Shown: positions 40,709 through 50,242, counted from the first letter of the stretch. The stretch: DNA of 64,000 bases from Caballeronia temeraria (GCF_001544795.2 NZ_FCOI02000037.1:1-64000); one strand, 5' to 3'. Translations and numbers: made by a program. Notes: generated by a model not told the origin, from the sequence alone.

Positions 40709-43700
40709 ATGGCGAGTAACAACGTAGCCCAATTTGCCGCGGAACTCAAAATGCCTGCGGGCGTCCTGCTCGAGCAGTTGCAGGCGGCTGGCGTCCAGAA
40801 AGCGAGCGCGAACGACGACCTGTCCGAGACGGACAAGGCGCGTCTGCTCGATCATTTGCGCAAGTCGCACGGTTCCGCCGACGCCGACAAGCGCAAGATC
40901 ACTTTGACCCGCCGGCATACGTCGGAAATCAAGCAATCCGACGCAACGGGTAAAGCTCGCACCATTCAGGTCGAGGTGCGCAAGAAGCGTGTTTTCGTGA
41001 AACGCGACGAATCGGGTCTGGAACAGACCGAAGCGGCGCCGAATCACGTCGAAGAGCCGGAAGTCGACGAAGCCGAACTGCAGCGCCGCGAGGAAGAAGC
41101 GCGTCATGCCGCCGAGCAGCTCGAGCGCGAAGAGCGCGAGTTGAAGGAGCAGCAGGCGAAGCTCGAACGCGAAGAGGCCGAGCGCCGCGCCCGCGAGGAA
41201 GCAGCGGAAGCCGAGCGCAAGAAGCAGGAAGAGGAAGCGGCGCGCCGTGCGGCGGCTGCGGCTCAGGCTGCGGAAATCTCGCGTGCAGCGCAGGCTGCGC
41301 GTCAGGAAGCGCGCACGCAACCGGCCGTCGAAGTGAAGCCGGAACCGAAGCAGGACGACACCGCGCAACGCGAAGCCACCGCGCAACGCGAAGCCGCCGC
41401 GCAACGCGAAGCCGCCGAAAAGGCAGCGGAAGAGAAGGCCGCGAGCGAGCGTGCCGCGCAGCGTGAAGCCGCGAAGAAGGCGGAAGAGGACGCGAAGGCG
41501 AAGGCCGAGAAGGCGCGTCTGGAGCAGGAAGCCATTGCGAAGCGCCGTGCAGCGGCGGAAGCCGAAGCCCGCGCGATCCGCGAGATGATGAACACCCCGC
41601 GCAAGGCGCAGGTTAAGGCGCCGGAACCGGCGCCCGCACCGAAGCCGGTGGAAGCGGCGAAGGCCGCCGAAGCGAAGGGCACGCTGCACAAGCCCGCGAA
41701 GCCGGAAGGCGCGCAGGCGGCACGTCCCGCGGTGAAGAAGCCGGCTGCAGGCGCGCCGGCACCCGCATCGACGGCTCCGGCAGGCGCTGGCGACAAGAAG
41801 AAGGCAGGCAAGGGCGGATGGCAGCAGGACGACGCATCGAAGCGCCGCGGCATTAAGACGCGTGGCGATTCGAGCGGCGGCGTCGATCGCGGCTGGCGCG
41901 GCGGCCCGAAGGGTCGCGGCAAGCATCAGGAGGCAACATCGTTCCAGGCGCCGACCGAGCCGATCGTCCGTGAAGTGCACGTGCCGGAAACCATTTCCGT
42001 CGCGGACCTCGCGCACAAGATGTCGGTGAAGGCTTCGGAAGTCATCAAGGTGATGATGAAGCTCGGCCAGATGGTCACGATCAACCAGGTGCTGGACCAG
42101 GAAACGGCGATGATCGTCGTCGAGGAACTGGGCCATCGTGCGGTCGCGGCGAAGCTGGACGATCCGGAAGCGCTGCTGATCGAAGGCGAAACCACCGAGG
42201 AAACGGCGGAGAAGCTGCCGCGTCCGCCGGTCGTCACCGTCATGGGTCACGTCGACCACGGCAAGACTTCGCTGCTGGACTACATCCGTCGCGCGAAAGT
42301 GGCGGCGGGCGAAGCGGGCGGCATCACGCAGCATATCGGCGCCTATCACGTCGATACGCCGCGCGGCGTCATCACCTTCCTCGACACGCCGGGTCACGAG
42401 GCCTTCACGGCCATGCGTGCGCGCGGTGCGAAGGCGACCGATATCGTCATTCTGGTGGTCGCAGCGGATGACGGCGTCATGCCGCAAACGAAGGAAGCGA
42501 TCGCCCACGCGAAGGCGGGCGGCGTGCCGATCGTCGTCGCGATCAACAAGATCGACAAGCCGGAAGCCAACCCGGACCGCGTGAAGCAGGAACTGGTCGC
42601 GGAAGGCGTGGTGCCGGAAGAGTACGGCGGCGATTCGCCGTTCATCGAAGTGTCGGCGAAGACGGGCCGCGGTATCGACGATCTGCTCGAAAACGTGTCG
42701 CTGCAAGCCGAAGTGCTGGAACTCACCGCGCCGGTGGAAGCCCCCGCGAAGGGTCTCGTGATCGAAGCGAAGCTGGACAAGGGCAAGGGCCCGGTCGCGA
42801 CGATTCTGGTGCAGTCGGGCACGCTGAACCGCGGCGACGTGGTTCTCGCGGGCAGCGCCTACGGCCGCGTTCGAGCCATGCTCGACGAAACCGGCAAGCC
42901 GACCAAGACGGCGGGTCCGTCGATCCCGGTGGAAATCCAGGGTCTGTCGGAAGTGCCGGCGGCGGGCGAAGAAGTCATCGTGTTGCCGGACGAGCGCAAG
43001 GCGCGCGAAATCGCGCTGTTCCGTCAGGGCAAGTTCCGCGACGTCAAGCTGGCCAAGCAGCAGGCCGCGAAGCTCGAGAACATGCTCGAGCAGATGGGCG
43101 AAGGCGAAGTGCAGAACCTGCCGCTCATCGTCAAGGCGGACGTGCAGGGTTCGCAGGAAGCGCTGGTGCAGTCGCTGCTCAAGCTGTCGACGAGCGAAGT
43201 GCGCGTGCAGATCGTGCACAGCGCGGTCGGCGCGATCAGCGAATCGGACGTCAATCTGGCGACGGCTTCGAAGGCGGTCATCATCGGCTTCAACACGCGT
43301 GCGGATGCACAGGCGCGCAAGGTGGCCGAGTCGAACGGCATCGATATCCGCTACTACAACATCATCTATGACGCAGTGGATGAGGTGAAGGCGGCGATGT
43401 CCGGCATGCTCGCGCCGGAGAAGCGCGAGACGGTCACGGGCATGGTCGAGGTGCGCCAGGTCATCCGCGTGCCGAAGGTCGGGCTGATCGCGGGTTGTAT
43501 GGTCACGGACGGTTTCGTCAAGCGTTCCTCGTCGGTGCGCGTGATCCGCAACAACGTCGTGATCCATACCGGCGAGCTCGATTCGCTCAAGCGCTTCAAG
43601 GACGACGTCAAGGAAGTGCGTCAGGGCTTCGAGTGCGGTATGTCGATCAAGAACTTCAGCGATATCGTCGAAGGCGATCAGTTCGAAGTCTTCGAAGTGA

Positions 43701-43723
43701 CGGAAGTGGCTCGCACGCTGTAA
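40709..43723 (+). CDS. infB: Translation initiation factor IF-2
   Basis: GTPase that places initiator tRNA on the ribosome. 1004 residues. An N-terminal IF2N domain (residues 1-55) is followed by a long charged, coiled-coil Ala/Glu/Lys/Arg region (about 110-400) containing a perfect 18-bp tandem repeat, then a second IF2N and the GTPase domain. G1 is GHVDHGKT (513-520), followed by DTPGHEAF and NKID. The domains after it are complete. The N-terminal region is longer than in E. coli (890 residues total). Confidence 0.97.
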   Translation: MASNNVAQFAAELKMPAGVLLEQLQAAGVQKASANDDLSETDKARLLDHLRKSHGSADADKRKITLTRRHTSEIKQSDATGKARTIQVEVRKKRVFVKRDESGLEQTEAAPNHVEEPEVDEAELQRREEEARHAAEQLEREERELKEQQAKLEREEAERRAREEAAEAERKKQEEEAARRAAAAAQAAEISRAAQAARQEARTQPAVEVKPEPKQDDTAQREATAQREAAAQREAAEKAAEEKAASERAAQREAAKKAEEDAKAKAEKARLEQEAIAKRRAAAEAEARAIREMMNTPRKAQVKAPEPAPAPKPVEAAKAAEAKGTLHKPAKPEGAQAARPAVKKPAAGAPAPASTAPAGAGDKKKAGKGGWQQDDASKRRGIKTRGDSSGGVDRGWRGGPKGRGKHQEATSFQAPTEPIVREVHVPETISVADLAHKMSVKASEVIKVMMKLGQMVTINQVLDQETAMIVVEELGHRAVAAKLDDPEALLIEGETTEETAEKLPRPPVVTVMGHVDHGKTSLLDYIRRAKVAAGEAGGITQHIGAYHVDTPRGVITFLDTPGHEAFTAMRARGAKATDIVILVVAADDGVMPQTKEAIAHAKAGGVPIVVAINKIDKPEANPDRVKQELVAEGVVPEEYGGDSPFIEVSAKTGRGIDDLLENVSLQAEVLELTAPVEAPAKGLVIEAKLDKGKGPVATILVQSGTLNRGDVVLAGSAYGRVRAMLDETGKPTKTAGPSIPVEIQGLSEVPAAGEEVIVLPDERKAREIALFRQGKFRDVKLAKQQAAKLENMLEQMGEGEVQNLPLIVKADVQGSQEALVQSLLKLSTSEVRVQIVHSAVGAISESDVNLATASKAVIIGFNTRADAQARKVAESNGIDIRYYNIIYDAVDEVKAAMSGMLAPEKRETVTGMVEVRQVIRVPKVGLIAGCMVTDGFVKRSSSVRVIRNNVVIHTGELDSLKRFKDDVKEVRQGFECGMSIKNFSDIVEGDQFEVFEVTEVARTL
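41360..41413 (+). repeat. Three 18-bp tandem repeats inside infB
   Basis: Unit ACCGCGCAACGCGAAGCC at 41360-41377 and 41378-41395, and with one change (G for A) at 41396-41413; it encodes the hexamer TAQREA/AAQREA in the charged linker. In-frame, so copy number could vary without disrupting the protein. Confidence 0.85.
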
Positions 43724-43739
43724 TGCGCTAGCCGCCGAG

Positions 43740-43779
43740 AAAAGGGCGGGGTGAGCCTTGCGGCTCGCTCCGCCCTTTT
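43740..43779 (+). terminator. Intrinsic terminator between infB and rbfA
   Basis: AAAAGGGCGG (43740-43749) pairs with CCGCCCTTTT (43770-43779), with a further largely paired inner arm (GTGAGCC/GGCTCGC). It ends in a T-run. It sits inside the operon, so it probably causes partial termination before rbfA-truB. Confidence 0.8.
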
Positions 43780-43817
43780 TGCTTCAGGCGGCGCGAAAAG
43801 AATACGGAAACGACATC

Positions 43818-44195
43818 ATGGCTAAAAAACGGACATCCGCGAACCGCAACGTGCAGATTGCGGATCAGATCCAACGCGATCTCTCGGAGCTCATGCGCGA
43901 GGTGAAAGACCCGCGCGTGGGTCTCGTGACGATTCAGAGCGTCGAGCTGACACCCGACTACGCGCACGCGAAGGTCTACTTCACGACGCTGACGGGCGAC
44001 CCCAAGCAGACGCAGGAGGGGCTGAATCATGCGGCGGGGCATCTGCACAACATGCTCTTCAAGCGCCTGCACATCCACACGGTGCCGACGCTGCATTTCC
44101 ACTACGACCAGACGATCGAGAAGGCCGTCGAGATGTCGCGTTTGATCGACGAAGCGAACGCGACGCGCGCGAAAGATGACGAAGAAGGTGCGTGA
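43818..44195 (+). CDS. rbfA: 30S ribosome-binding factor RbfA
   Basis: Late 16S rRNA maturation and cold-adaptation factor. 125 residues from the ATG at 43818 (MAKKRTSANRNVQIADQIQRD); the frame is open upstream, but that part overlaps the terminator. KH-like fold with VKDPRVGLVTIQSVELTPD and LHFHYDQTIEKAVEMSRLID. The stop is immediately followed by the truB start. Confidence 0.95.
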   Translation: MAKKRTSANRNVQIADQIQRDLSELMREVKDPRVGLVTIQSVELTPDYAHAKVYFTTLTGDPKQTQEGLNHAAGHLHNMLFKRLHIHTVPTLHFHYDQTIEKAVEMSRLIDEANATRAKDDEEGA

Positions 44196-45119
44196 GTGAA
44201 GGGCGGTCCGAAGATTCCGCGCCGCGCGCTCGACGGCGTGCTGCTGCTCGACAAGCCGCTCGGGTTGTCGAGCAACGACGCGCTGATCAAGGCGAAGCGG
44301 ATTTACCTCGCGAAGAAGGCGGGCCACACGGGCACGCTCGATCCGCTCGCGACGGGCTTGCTGCCGCTCTGCTTCGGCGAAGCGACGAAGTTTTCGCAAG
44401 ATCTGCTCGACGCCGACAAGACCTACGAAGCGACGATGCGTCTCGGCATCCGCACGACGACGGGCGATGCCGAAGGCGAAGCGGTGGATACGCGCGACGT
44501 GACGTGCGATGAAGCTGCGGTCGTCGAAGCGATGAAGCGGTTCATCGGCGAGATCGTGCAGGTTCCGCCGATGTACTCCGCGCTCAAGCGCGACGGCAAG
44601 CCGCTCTACGAGTACGCCCGCGCCGGTCAGACGGTCGAACGCGAAGGCCGTCAGGTGACGATTCACGCGTTGCACATGATCGCGTGCGCGCTGCCGCTCG
44701 TGAGCTTCCGCGTGACATGCAGCAAGGGCACGTATGTGCGCACGCTGGCGGAAGATATCGGCGAGGCGCTCGGCTGCGGCGCGCATCTGACGGCGTTGCG
44801 GCGAACGGGTGTCGGCGCGCTGACGCTCGAACACGCGGTCACGCTCGATCAGCTCGCGAGCCTGAGCGAAGCGGAGCGCGACGCGCGGCTTCAACCGGTC
44901 GACGCGCTGCTGTCCACGTTTCCGGCGGTCCAGTTAAACGACGACGCGACCAAGCGCTTCCTTCACGGCCAACGTCTGAAACTCTCGGACGTCGCCAAGA
45001 CCCGTCTCGAAGAAGGCCGCGTGCGCGTCTATGCGCAGGAAGGCGGCCGCCTGCTCGGTGTCGCGCGCGCGGGCGAAGGCGTGCTGGCGCCCGAACGGCT
45101 CATTGTCACGGCGCAATAA
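44196..45119 (+). CDS. truB: tRNA pseudouridine-55 synthase TruB
   Basis: Makes pseudouridine-55 in the T-loop of tRNAs. 307 residues from a GTG directly abutting the rbfA stop. Catalytic D49 lies in GHTGTLDPLATG, and KPLGLSSNDAL and RVTCSKGTYVRTLAEDIG match the TruB core. A C-terminal PUA-like domain follows. Last gene of the operon. Confidence 0.96.
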   Translation: MKGGPKIPRRALDGVLLLDKPLGLSSNDALIKAKRIYLAKKAGHTGTLDPLATGLLPLCFGEATKFSQDLLDADKTYEATMRLGIRTTTGDAEGEAVDTRDVTCDEAAVVEAMKRFIGEIVQVPPMYSALKRDGKPLYEYARAGQTVEREGRQVTIHALHMIACALPLVSFRVTCSKGTYVRTLAEDIGEALGCGAHLTALRRTGVGALTLEHAVTLDQLASLSEAERDARLQPVDALLSTFPAVQLNDDATKRFLHGQRLKLSDVAKTRLEEGRVRVYAQEGGRLLGVARAGEGVLAPERLIVTAQ

Positions 45120-45153
45120 AAAAAACCCGGTCGACCATCGACCGGGTTTTTTT
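45119..45153. terminator. Bidirectional intrinsic terminator
   Basis: CCCGGTCGA (45126-45134), CCA loop, TCGACCGGG (45138-45146), with an A-run before and T-run after. It serves truB and the convergent efflux operon. Confidence 0.93.
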
Positions 45154-45171
45154 GCACGAATGGCAAGGCGA

Positions 45172-46731
45172 TCAATGCGCCGCCGATGCCGCCGCCGCCG
45201 AATCCCCGCCGCCCGAACGCTCGGGCCGCGTGATCCAGATCAGCGCGATCAGCGCGACGAAAATCCCCGCCGAGATATAGAACATGTCGTTCACGCCGAG
45301 CTGCGCGGCCTGCTGCGTCGCCATGCTGTTGTAGAGCCCGACGGTCTGCTCGTGCGAGTAGCCGAGCGCGCCCATCTGCTGCATGGAGTTCGCGAACACC
45401 GGGTTGTACGAATTCGCGCCTTCGACCAGTTGCGCGTGATGCACGATCGAACGATGCTCCCACGCCGTCGAAAAAATCGATGTGCCGATGCCGCCGCACA
45501 TGATCCGCACGAAGTTCGAGAGTCCCGACGCCGCCGGAATGCGATGCCCCGGCAAGCCCGACAGCGTGATCGACACGAGCGGAATGAAGAAGCCCGCCAT
45601 ACCGATGCCCTGAATCAGCGTGGGCAGCGTGAGCGCCCAGGTGTCGACGCCGGTTGTATAGCGCGAGCGCATCCAGAAACACAGCGCGAACACGAGAAAC
45701 GCGGCGGTCGCGATATAGCGCGGATCGGTGCGCGGCAGGAACTTGCCCGTGATCGGCGAGAGCAGGATCGCGAAGAGCCCGACCGGCGCCATCACGAGAC
45801 CGGCGTTCGTCGCCGTATAGCCGATGTCGGTCTGCAACCACAACGGCAGCAGCACGAGGTTGCCGAAGTAAAGCCCGTAGCCGATGGACAACGCGATCGT
45901 CCCGCCCGTGAAATTGCGCAGCTCGAAGAGCGACAGGTCCACGACCGGATGCTCCGCCGTCAATTCCCACACGATGAAGAACGCGAACGCGATCACGGCG
46001 ATCAGCGCGAGCACGACGATGGTCGTCGAGTTGAACCAGTCGAGATCCTTGCCCTTGTCCAGCATGATCTGCAGCGAGCCGACCCAGACGACGAGCAAGC
46101 CGAGCCCGACCGTGTCGATCGGCGCCTTGCGGATGGCCGAATCGCGGTCGCGGAAGATCGCGAACGTGGCGATCGCCGCCGCGATGCCGACCGGGATGTT
46201 CACGTAGAAGATCCACGGCCACGAGATGTTGTCCGAAATCCAGCCGCCGAGCACCGGCCCCGCGACCGGCGCGATCAGCGTGGTCATCGACCACATGGAG
46301 AGCGCCATCGGCGCTTTTTCGCGCGGATAGCTCGCGAGCAGCAGCGTTTGCGACAGCGGGATCATCGGGCCGGCGACCGCGCCCTGGAACACGCGCGCGG
46401 CGAGCAGAAAGGGCAGCGTCGGCGCGAGACCGCAAAGCCACGACGCGATTACGAACAGGATGATTGAGCCGAGAAACAGCCTGACCTGCCCGAGACGCTG
46501 CGTGAGCCAGCCGGTGAGCGGCACCGAAATGGCGTTGGCAACCGCGAACGAGGTGATGACCCACGTGCCCTGATCCGACGACACGCCGAGATCGCCGGAA
46601 ATCGACGGAATCGAGACGTTCGCGATCGACGTGTCGAGCACGTTCATGAACACCGCGAGCGACACGGCGATCGTCCCGATGACGAGTTTTCCGCCCGACA
46701 GCGGCGGATGAACGACGTTTTGCGAAGACAT
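45172..46731 (-). CDS. DHA2-family drug efflux permease (EmrB-like)
   Basis: Inner-membrane proton-driven multidrug exporter, 519 residues with about 14 predicted transmembrane helices. The DHA2 signature MNVLDTSIANVSIPSISGDLG is at about 29-49, and motif C-like AGPVLGGWI follows. The C-terminus is Ala/Ser-rich. It lies 13 bp after the emrA-like gene. With the adaptor and outer-membrane channel upstream it forms a complete tripartite pump. The substrates are unknown. Confidence 0.93.
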   Translation of the reverse strand: MSSQNVVHPPLSGGKLVIGTIAVSLAVFMNVLDTSIANVSIPSISGDLGVSSDQGTWVITSFAVANAISVPLTGWLTQRLGQVRLFLGSIILFVIASWLCGLAPTLPFLLAARVFQGAVAGPMIPLSQTLLLASYPREKAPMALSMWSMTTLIAPVAGPVLGGWISDNISWPWIFYVNIPVGIAAAIATFAIFRDRDSAIRKAPIDTVGLGLLVVWVGSLQIMLDKGKDLDWFNSTTIVVLALIAVIAFAFFIVWELTAEHPVVDLSLFELRNFTGGTIALSIGYGLYFGNLVLLPLWLQTDIGYTATNAGLVMAPVGLFAILLSPITGKFLPRTDPRYIATAAFLVFALCFWMRSRYTTGVDTWALTLPTLIQGIGMAGFFIPLVSITLSGLPGHRIPAASGLSNFVRIMCGGIGTSIFSTAWEHRSIVHHAQLVEGANSYNPVFANSMQQMGALGYSHEQTVGLYNSMATQQAAQLGVNDMFYISAGIFVALIALIWITRPERSGGGDSAAAASAAH

Positions 46732-46744
46732 GTGGCGAGTCCGC

Positions 46745-48007
46745 TTACATCAGCTTCGCGGCCGATGCGGACTTCGTCGCGCGGCCATGCGCCGACGACG
46801 TGCTCTGCGACGACGACCCCGCGCCCGCGCCCGTACCCGCGTTCTGCTGGATGATGCGTGCGATTTCCTGATCGGCCTGCGCGCCGTAGTTGTCGAACAC
46901 GTTGGTCTGATAGACGGTGTTCTGCGCGTTGCCGAGCTGGCCGCCTTGCTCGTCCTTGATGGTCACATCGACGTTCATCGACAGGCCGATACGCAGCGGA
47001 TGCGCCTCCAGTTCCTTCGGATCGAGCTCGATACGCACCGGCAGGCGCTGCACGACCTTGATCCAGTTGCCGGTCGCGTTCTGCGCCGGCAGCAGCGAGA
47101 AGGCCGAACCCGTGCCGGCCGAGAAGCCGATCACCTTGCCGTGATACACGACGCTCGAACCGTACAGGTCAGCCGTCAATTCGACCGGCTGGCCGATGCG
47201 CATGTGCTTCAGCTGCACTTCCTTGAAGTTGGCGTCGACCCACACGGCGTTGAGCGGCACGATCGCCATCAGCGGATTGCCCGGCGACACGCGCTGGCCG
47301 ACCTGCACCGAACGCTTCGCGACATAGCCCGTCACCGGCGCCGGCAGCGTGTTGCGCGCATAGTTGATGTACGAGTCGCGCACCTTCGCGGCGGCGGCGA
47401 GCACGTTCGGATGATCGGCGATGGTCGTGTTGGCCGTGAGCGAACGGTTCGACGCGAGTTCCTGCTCGGCGGCGTCGAGCGCGGCCTGCGCGCCGCGCAC
47501 CGCGTCGCGGGCGTGCGAGATTTCTTCCTGCGACACGGCGCCCGTCTGCGCAACCTGCATGCGGCGCTTCAGATCGTCCTGCGCGCGCGACAAATCCGAC
47601 TTGCGCAGCGCGATCTGTGCTTCGTACTGGTTGTTGTTCACGAAGAACGTGCGCACCTGGCGAACGGTCTGCGCCAGATTCGCTTCGGCCTGTTCGAGCG
47701 CGACCTTGGAGTCGGCCGGATCGAGCGCGACGAGCGGATCGCCGATCTTCACGGTCTGCGTGTCGTCCGCGTTCACCGAGATCACCGTGCCGACGACCTG
47801 CGGCGTGATCTGCACGACGTTGCCGTTCACGTAGGCGTCGTCGGTGGCTTCGTGAAAGCGCGCGACGAGGAAGTAGTACAGCCCGTACGCGATCGCCGCG
47901 ATGATGATGACGAGCACGATCAGCGTCATCAGCGCGCGGCGCTTGCCGTTGCTCTGTTTCGGCGCGGGCGCGGCGGCCGCGGCTGCGTTTTGTTGAGGGT
48001 CGCTCAT
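46745..48007 (-). CDS. HlyD/EmrA-family membrane fusion protein
   Basis: Periplasmic adaptor that joins the permease to the outer-membrane channel. 420 residues with one N-terminal transmembrane helix (about 28-48), a lipoyl/barrel-sandwich domain interrupted by a coiled coil (about 95-210), and a beta-barrel (NAVWVDANFKEVQLKHMRIG). The C-terminal tail is Ala/Ser/Gly-rich and longer than in E. coli EmrA (390). Middle gene of the operon. Confidence 0.93.
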   Translation of the reverse strand: MSDPQQNAAAAAAPAPKQSNGKRRALMTLIVLVIIIAAIAYGLYYFLVARFHEATDDAYVNGNVVQITPQVVGTVISVNADDTQTVKIGDPLVALDPADSKVALEQAEANLAQTVRQVRTFFVNNNQYEAQIALRKSDLSRAQDDLKRRMQVAQTGAVSQEEISHARDAVRGAQAALDAAEQELASNRSLTANTTIADHPNVLAAAAKVRDSYINYARNTLPAPVTGYVAKRSVQVGQRVSPGNPLMAIVPLNAVWVDANFKEVQLKHMRIGQPVELTADLYGSSVVYHGKVIGFSAGTGSAFSLLPAQNATGNWIKVVQRLPVRIELDPKELEAHPLRIGLSMNVDVTIKDEQGGQLGNAQNTVYQTNVFDNYGAQADQEIARIIQQNAGTGAGAGSSSQSTSSAHGRATKSASAAKLM

Positions 48008-48058
48008 GAAAGACTCCGAAATTTCCGTATTTAGTCTGATGCGTATTCTTGTGGGCGC

Positions 48059-49585
48059 TTATTTCGATGGCGTGGCCTGATTCGCCGCCTGCGTGCTCGC
48101 CTGATTCTGCCCGCTGCCGTCGATCGCGAGATCGCCGCTCGTCGCGTCGAAGCCGCCGCCGAGCGATTTGATCAGGGCGATCTGCAGATCGGTGCGCTTC
48201 AGGCGCAGATTCGTCACGGTCTGCTCGTTGGCGAGACGGTTTTCGTCGGCGTTCAGCACTTGCAGTTGCGGCGAGAGGCCGGCCTTGTAGCGGATCACGG
48301 CGAGCTGGTACGCGCTCGATGCCGCCGTGAGCGCGCGCTGGGCGTCGGTCATTTGCTTGTCGAGCGAGCGGATCGCGGAAATATTCGTCGCGACATCGTT
48401 CATCGCGTTGATGAGCGTCTGATTGTAGTTCGCGACGTCGCCCTCGAAATCGGCGTAGCGGCCCTTCAACTGGGCGCGCAGCGCGCCGGCGTCGAAGATC
48501 GGCAGATGGATCGCCGGACCGGCCTGGATCTGGCGGCTGCTCGCCTGCAGGAAGCGGCTCCAGCCGAACGCGTCGAAGCCGAAGGCCGCCGCGAGGTTGA
48601 TGTCCGGGAAGAACTCGGCCTTCGCTTCCTTGATGTTGTGCGTCGCGGCTTCCACCTGCCAGCGCGCGGCGACGATATCCGGGCGGCGCGCGATGAGATC
48701 GGCGGGCACGTTGTCGGGCAGCGTCACGCTGACATTCGGATCGATCACGGGCTTCGCGATCTTGAGGCCGCGATCCGGGCCTTTGCCGAGCAGCGCCGCG
48801 AGCTGATAGCGCACGGTTTCGATCTGGCCGTCGAGCTCCGTCGAATTCGTCTGGCTCGTCGCGACATTGCCTTCCGCCGTTCGACTCTCGACATTGGTAT
48901 CGAGCCCGGCCGCGACGCGCCCGTTCGTGATGCGCCCGACGTCCTGACGGTTCGCGATCTCGCGCTGCGCGACGTCACGCAGCGCATAGAGCAGCGCGAG
49001 CTGGTTGTAGGTGCGCGCGACCGACGCCGCAAGCGTCACGCGCGCCTGCTGCATGTCGGCTTCGGCGGCCTTCTGCTGCGACACCGCCATGTTCAGCCGC
49101 GAGCGGTTCTTGCCCCACAGATCCAGTTCCCACGACGCGCTCGCCAGAACATTGTTCTCGCTGTACCACGTGCCGCCGTAGGGCGGCGGGAAGAGGGCGT
49201 TGGCCGAATACAGCTCGCGCGTCCACGAATACGATCCGTTCACCTTCGGATAGAGTGCCGAGCGCGACGACTCGATATACGACGACGCCTTCGCGATGCG
49301 CGCCTGCGCCTGCGCGATGTTCGGATTGTCGGCGAGCGCCTCGTCGATCAGTTGCGGCAGTTGCGGATCGCCGAACTGCTTCGCCCAGTCGAGCGTGGGC
49401 CACTGGCCGCCTTGTCCCGGCACGCTTTGCGTAGCCTCGAAGTTGTCGGGCGCGGCAATCTGCTTGTCGCTCGAAATGCCCGAGTAGTTCGCGCATCCGG
49501 CGAGCGCGAGCGCCGCCACCGCAGTGGCCACGGCGCTCTTCAGGCGGCTTTCGCTGCGAAGCGCGGACAGGGAGAGGTGTTTCAT
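48059..49585 (-). CDS. Outer-membrane efflux lipoprotein (NodT/OprM family)
   Basis: 508 residues from the ATG at 49585, so that the lipoprotein signal (hydrophobic stretch, then LALAGC) sits near the N-terminus; the frame is open 45 nt further upstream. Two repeated TolC-type outer-membrane-factor domains, with typical DEALADNPNIAQAQARI and LPDNVPADLIARRPDI segments. It forms the exit duct of the pump. The C-terminal 30 residues are Gln/Ala/Thr-rich. Confidence 0.93.
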   Translation of the reverse strand: MKHLSLSALRSESRLKSAVATAVAALALAGCANYSGISSDKQIAAPDNFEATQSVPGQGGQWPTLDWAKQFGDPQLPQLIDEALADNPNIAQAQARIAKASSYIESSRSALYPKVNGSYSWTRELYSANALFPPPYGGTWYSENNVLASASWELDLWGKNRSRLNMAVSQQKAAEADMQQARVTLAASVARTYNQLALLYALRDVAQREIANRQDVGRITNGRVAAGLDTNVESRTAEGNVATSQTNSTELDGQIETVRYQLAALLGKGPDRGLKIAKPVIDPNVSVTLPDNVPADLIARRPDIVAARWQVEAATHNIKEAKAEFFPDINLAAAFGFDAFGWSRFLQASSRQIQAGPAIHLPIFDAGALRAQLKGRYADFEGDVANYNQTLINAMNDVATNISAIRSLDKQMTDAQRALTAASSAYQLAVIRYKAGLSPQLQVLNADENRLANEQTVTNLRLKRTDLQIALIKSLGGGFDATSGDLAIDGSGQNQASTQAANQATPSK

Positions 49586-49660
49586 ATCTCGTCTCTTGAG
49601 ATGCGAATTAAAGGTGGACCTTGCAATCATTTTGTAGGCTTGCGATCACAAATTTCGTTG

Positions 49661-50176
49661 TCATCGCAATGAGGTTGCCGGCTTTTCATTGCCGCCGAGC
49701 AGCGATACAACGGAAGGATCGCAGGAATTGGCGAGCACGCGCCGAAGCATACTTTTCAGGAAACCGACTTCCTCGGGCGTGAACCCGGTGAGCAGTTTGT
49801 CCAGCACGCTCGTGAATATTGCGGGAATCTTCTCGGCCGTGGCGTGCCCGTCGTCCGTCAGTGCGAGATGCACGACGCGGCGATCTTCCTCGCTGCGTAC
49901 GCGCGAGAGCAGGCCGCGCTTTTGCAGCCGGTCGATGAGACGCGTGACGGCGCTGGCGTCGATGCCATATTCGCGGGCGATATCCGCCGCCGTCAGACAT
50001 TTGCCGACCGCCAGCATGAACAGGATGCTCGCCTGCGTGCTCGTGATGCCCAGTTCGGACGTGGTGTGTTGCGTGACCATGTTCCACATGGTCGAGCGCA
50101 CCCGGCTGATCAGGTAGCCGACGCTCTCGGCGAGCACGTAGTCGCCGATCGCCGCGGATTTCGGAGCGTCGCTCAT
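49661..50176 (-). CDS. MarR-family regulator of the efflux operon
   Basis: 171 residues from the ATG at 50176 (MSDAPKSAAIGDYVLAE); the longer open frame upstream runs through the promoter. Winged helix (LTAADIAREYGIDASAVTRLIDRLQKRG) with the DRRVVHLALTDDG wing, typical of MarR/EmrR. First gene of a four-gene operon with the three pump components, so it probably represses its own promoter until a drug-like ligand binds. Confidence 0.92.
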   Translation of the reverse strand: MSDAPKSAAIGDYVLAESVGYLISRVRSTMWNMVTQHTTSELGITSTQASILFMLAVGKCLTAADIAREYGIDASAVTRLIDRLQKRGLLSRVRSEEDRRVVHLALTDDGHATAEKIPAIFTSVLDKLLTGFTPEEVGFLKSMLRRVLANSCDPSVVSLLGGNEKPATSLR

Positions 50177-50197
50177 GGAAAAATTATGCGATTGCAA

Positions 50198-50242
50198 TAG
50201 TTGACTAGGCAGGATTATAGGTGTGCGTTTCAGGCGCTGCAA
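50198..50242 (-). promoter_or_regulatory. Promoter and candidate operator of the marR-efflux operon
   Basis: On the minus strand: -35 TTGCAG (plus-strand 50237-50242), 17-bp spacer, perfect -10 TATAAT (50214-50219). The short palindrome TAGT-TG-ACTA at 50198-50207 lies at the expected start site and could be the MarR operator. Confidence 0.75.

Noticed and set aside
39968..43567. Very long minus-strand open frame (about 1200 codons) antisense to nusA/infB
   Set aside because: It mirrors the codon pattern of IF-2 in a GC-rich genome, gives a His/Arg/Leu-rich low-complexity product and has no ribosome-binding site; infB itself is beyond doubt.
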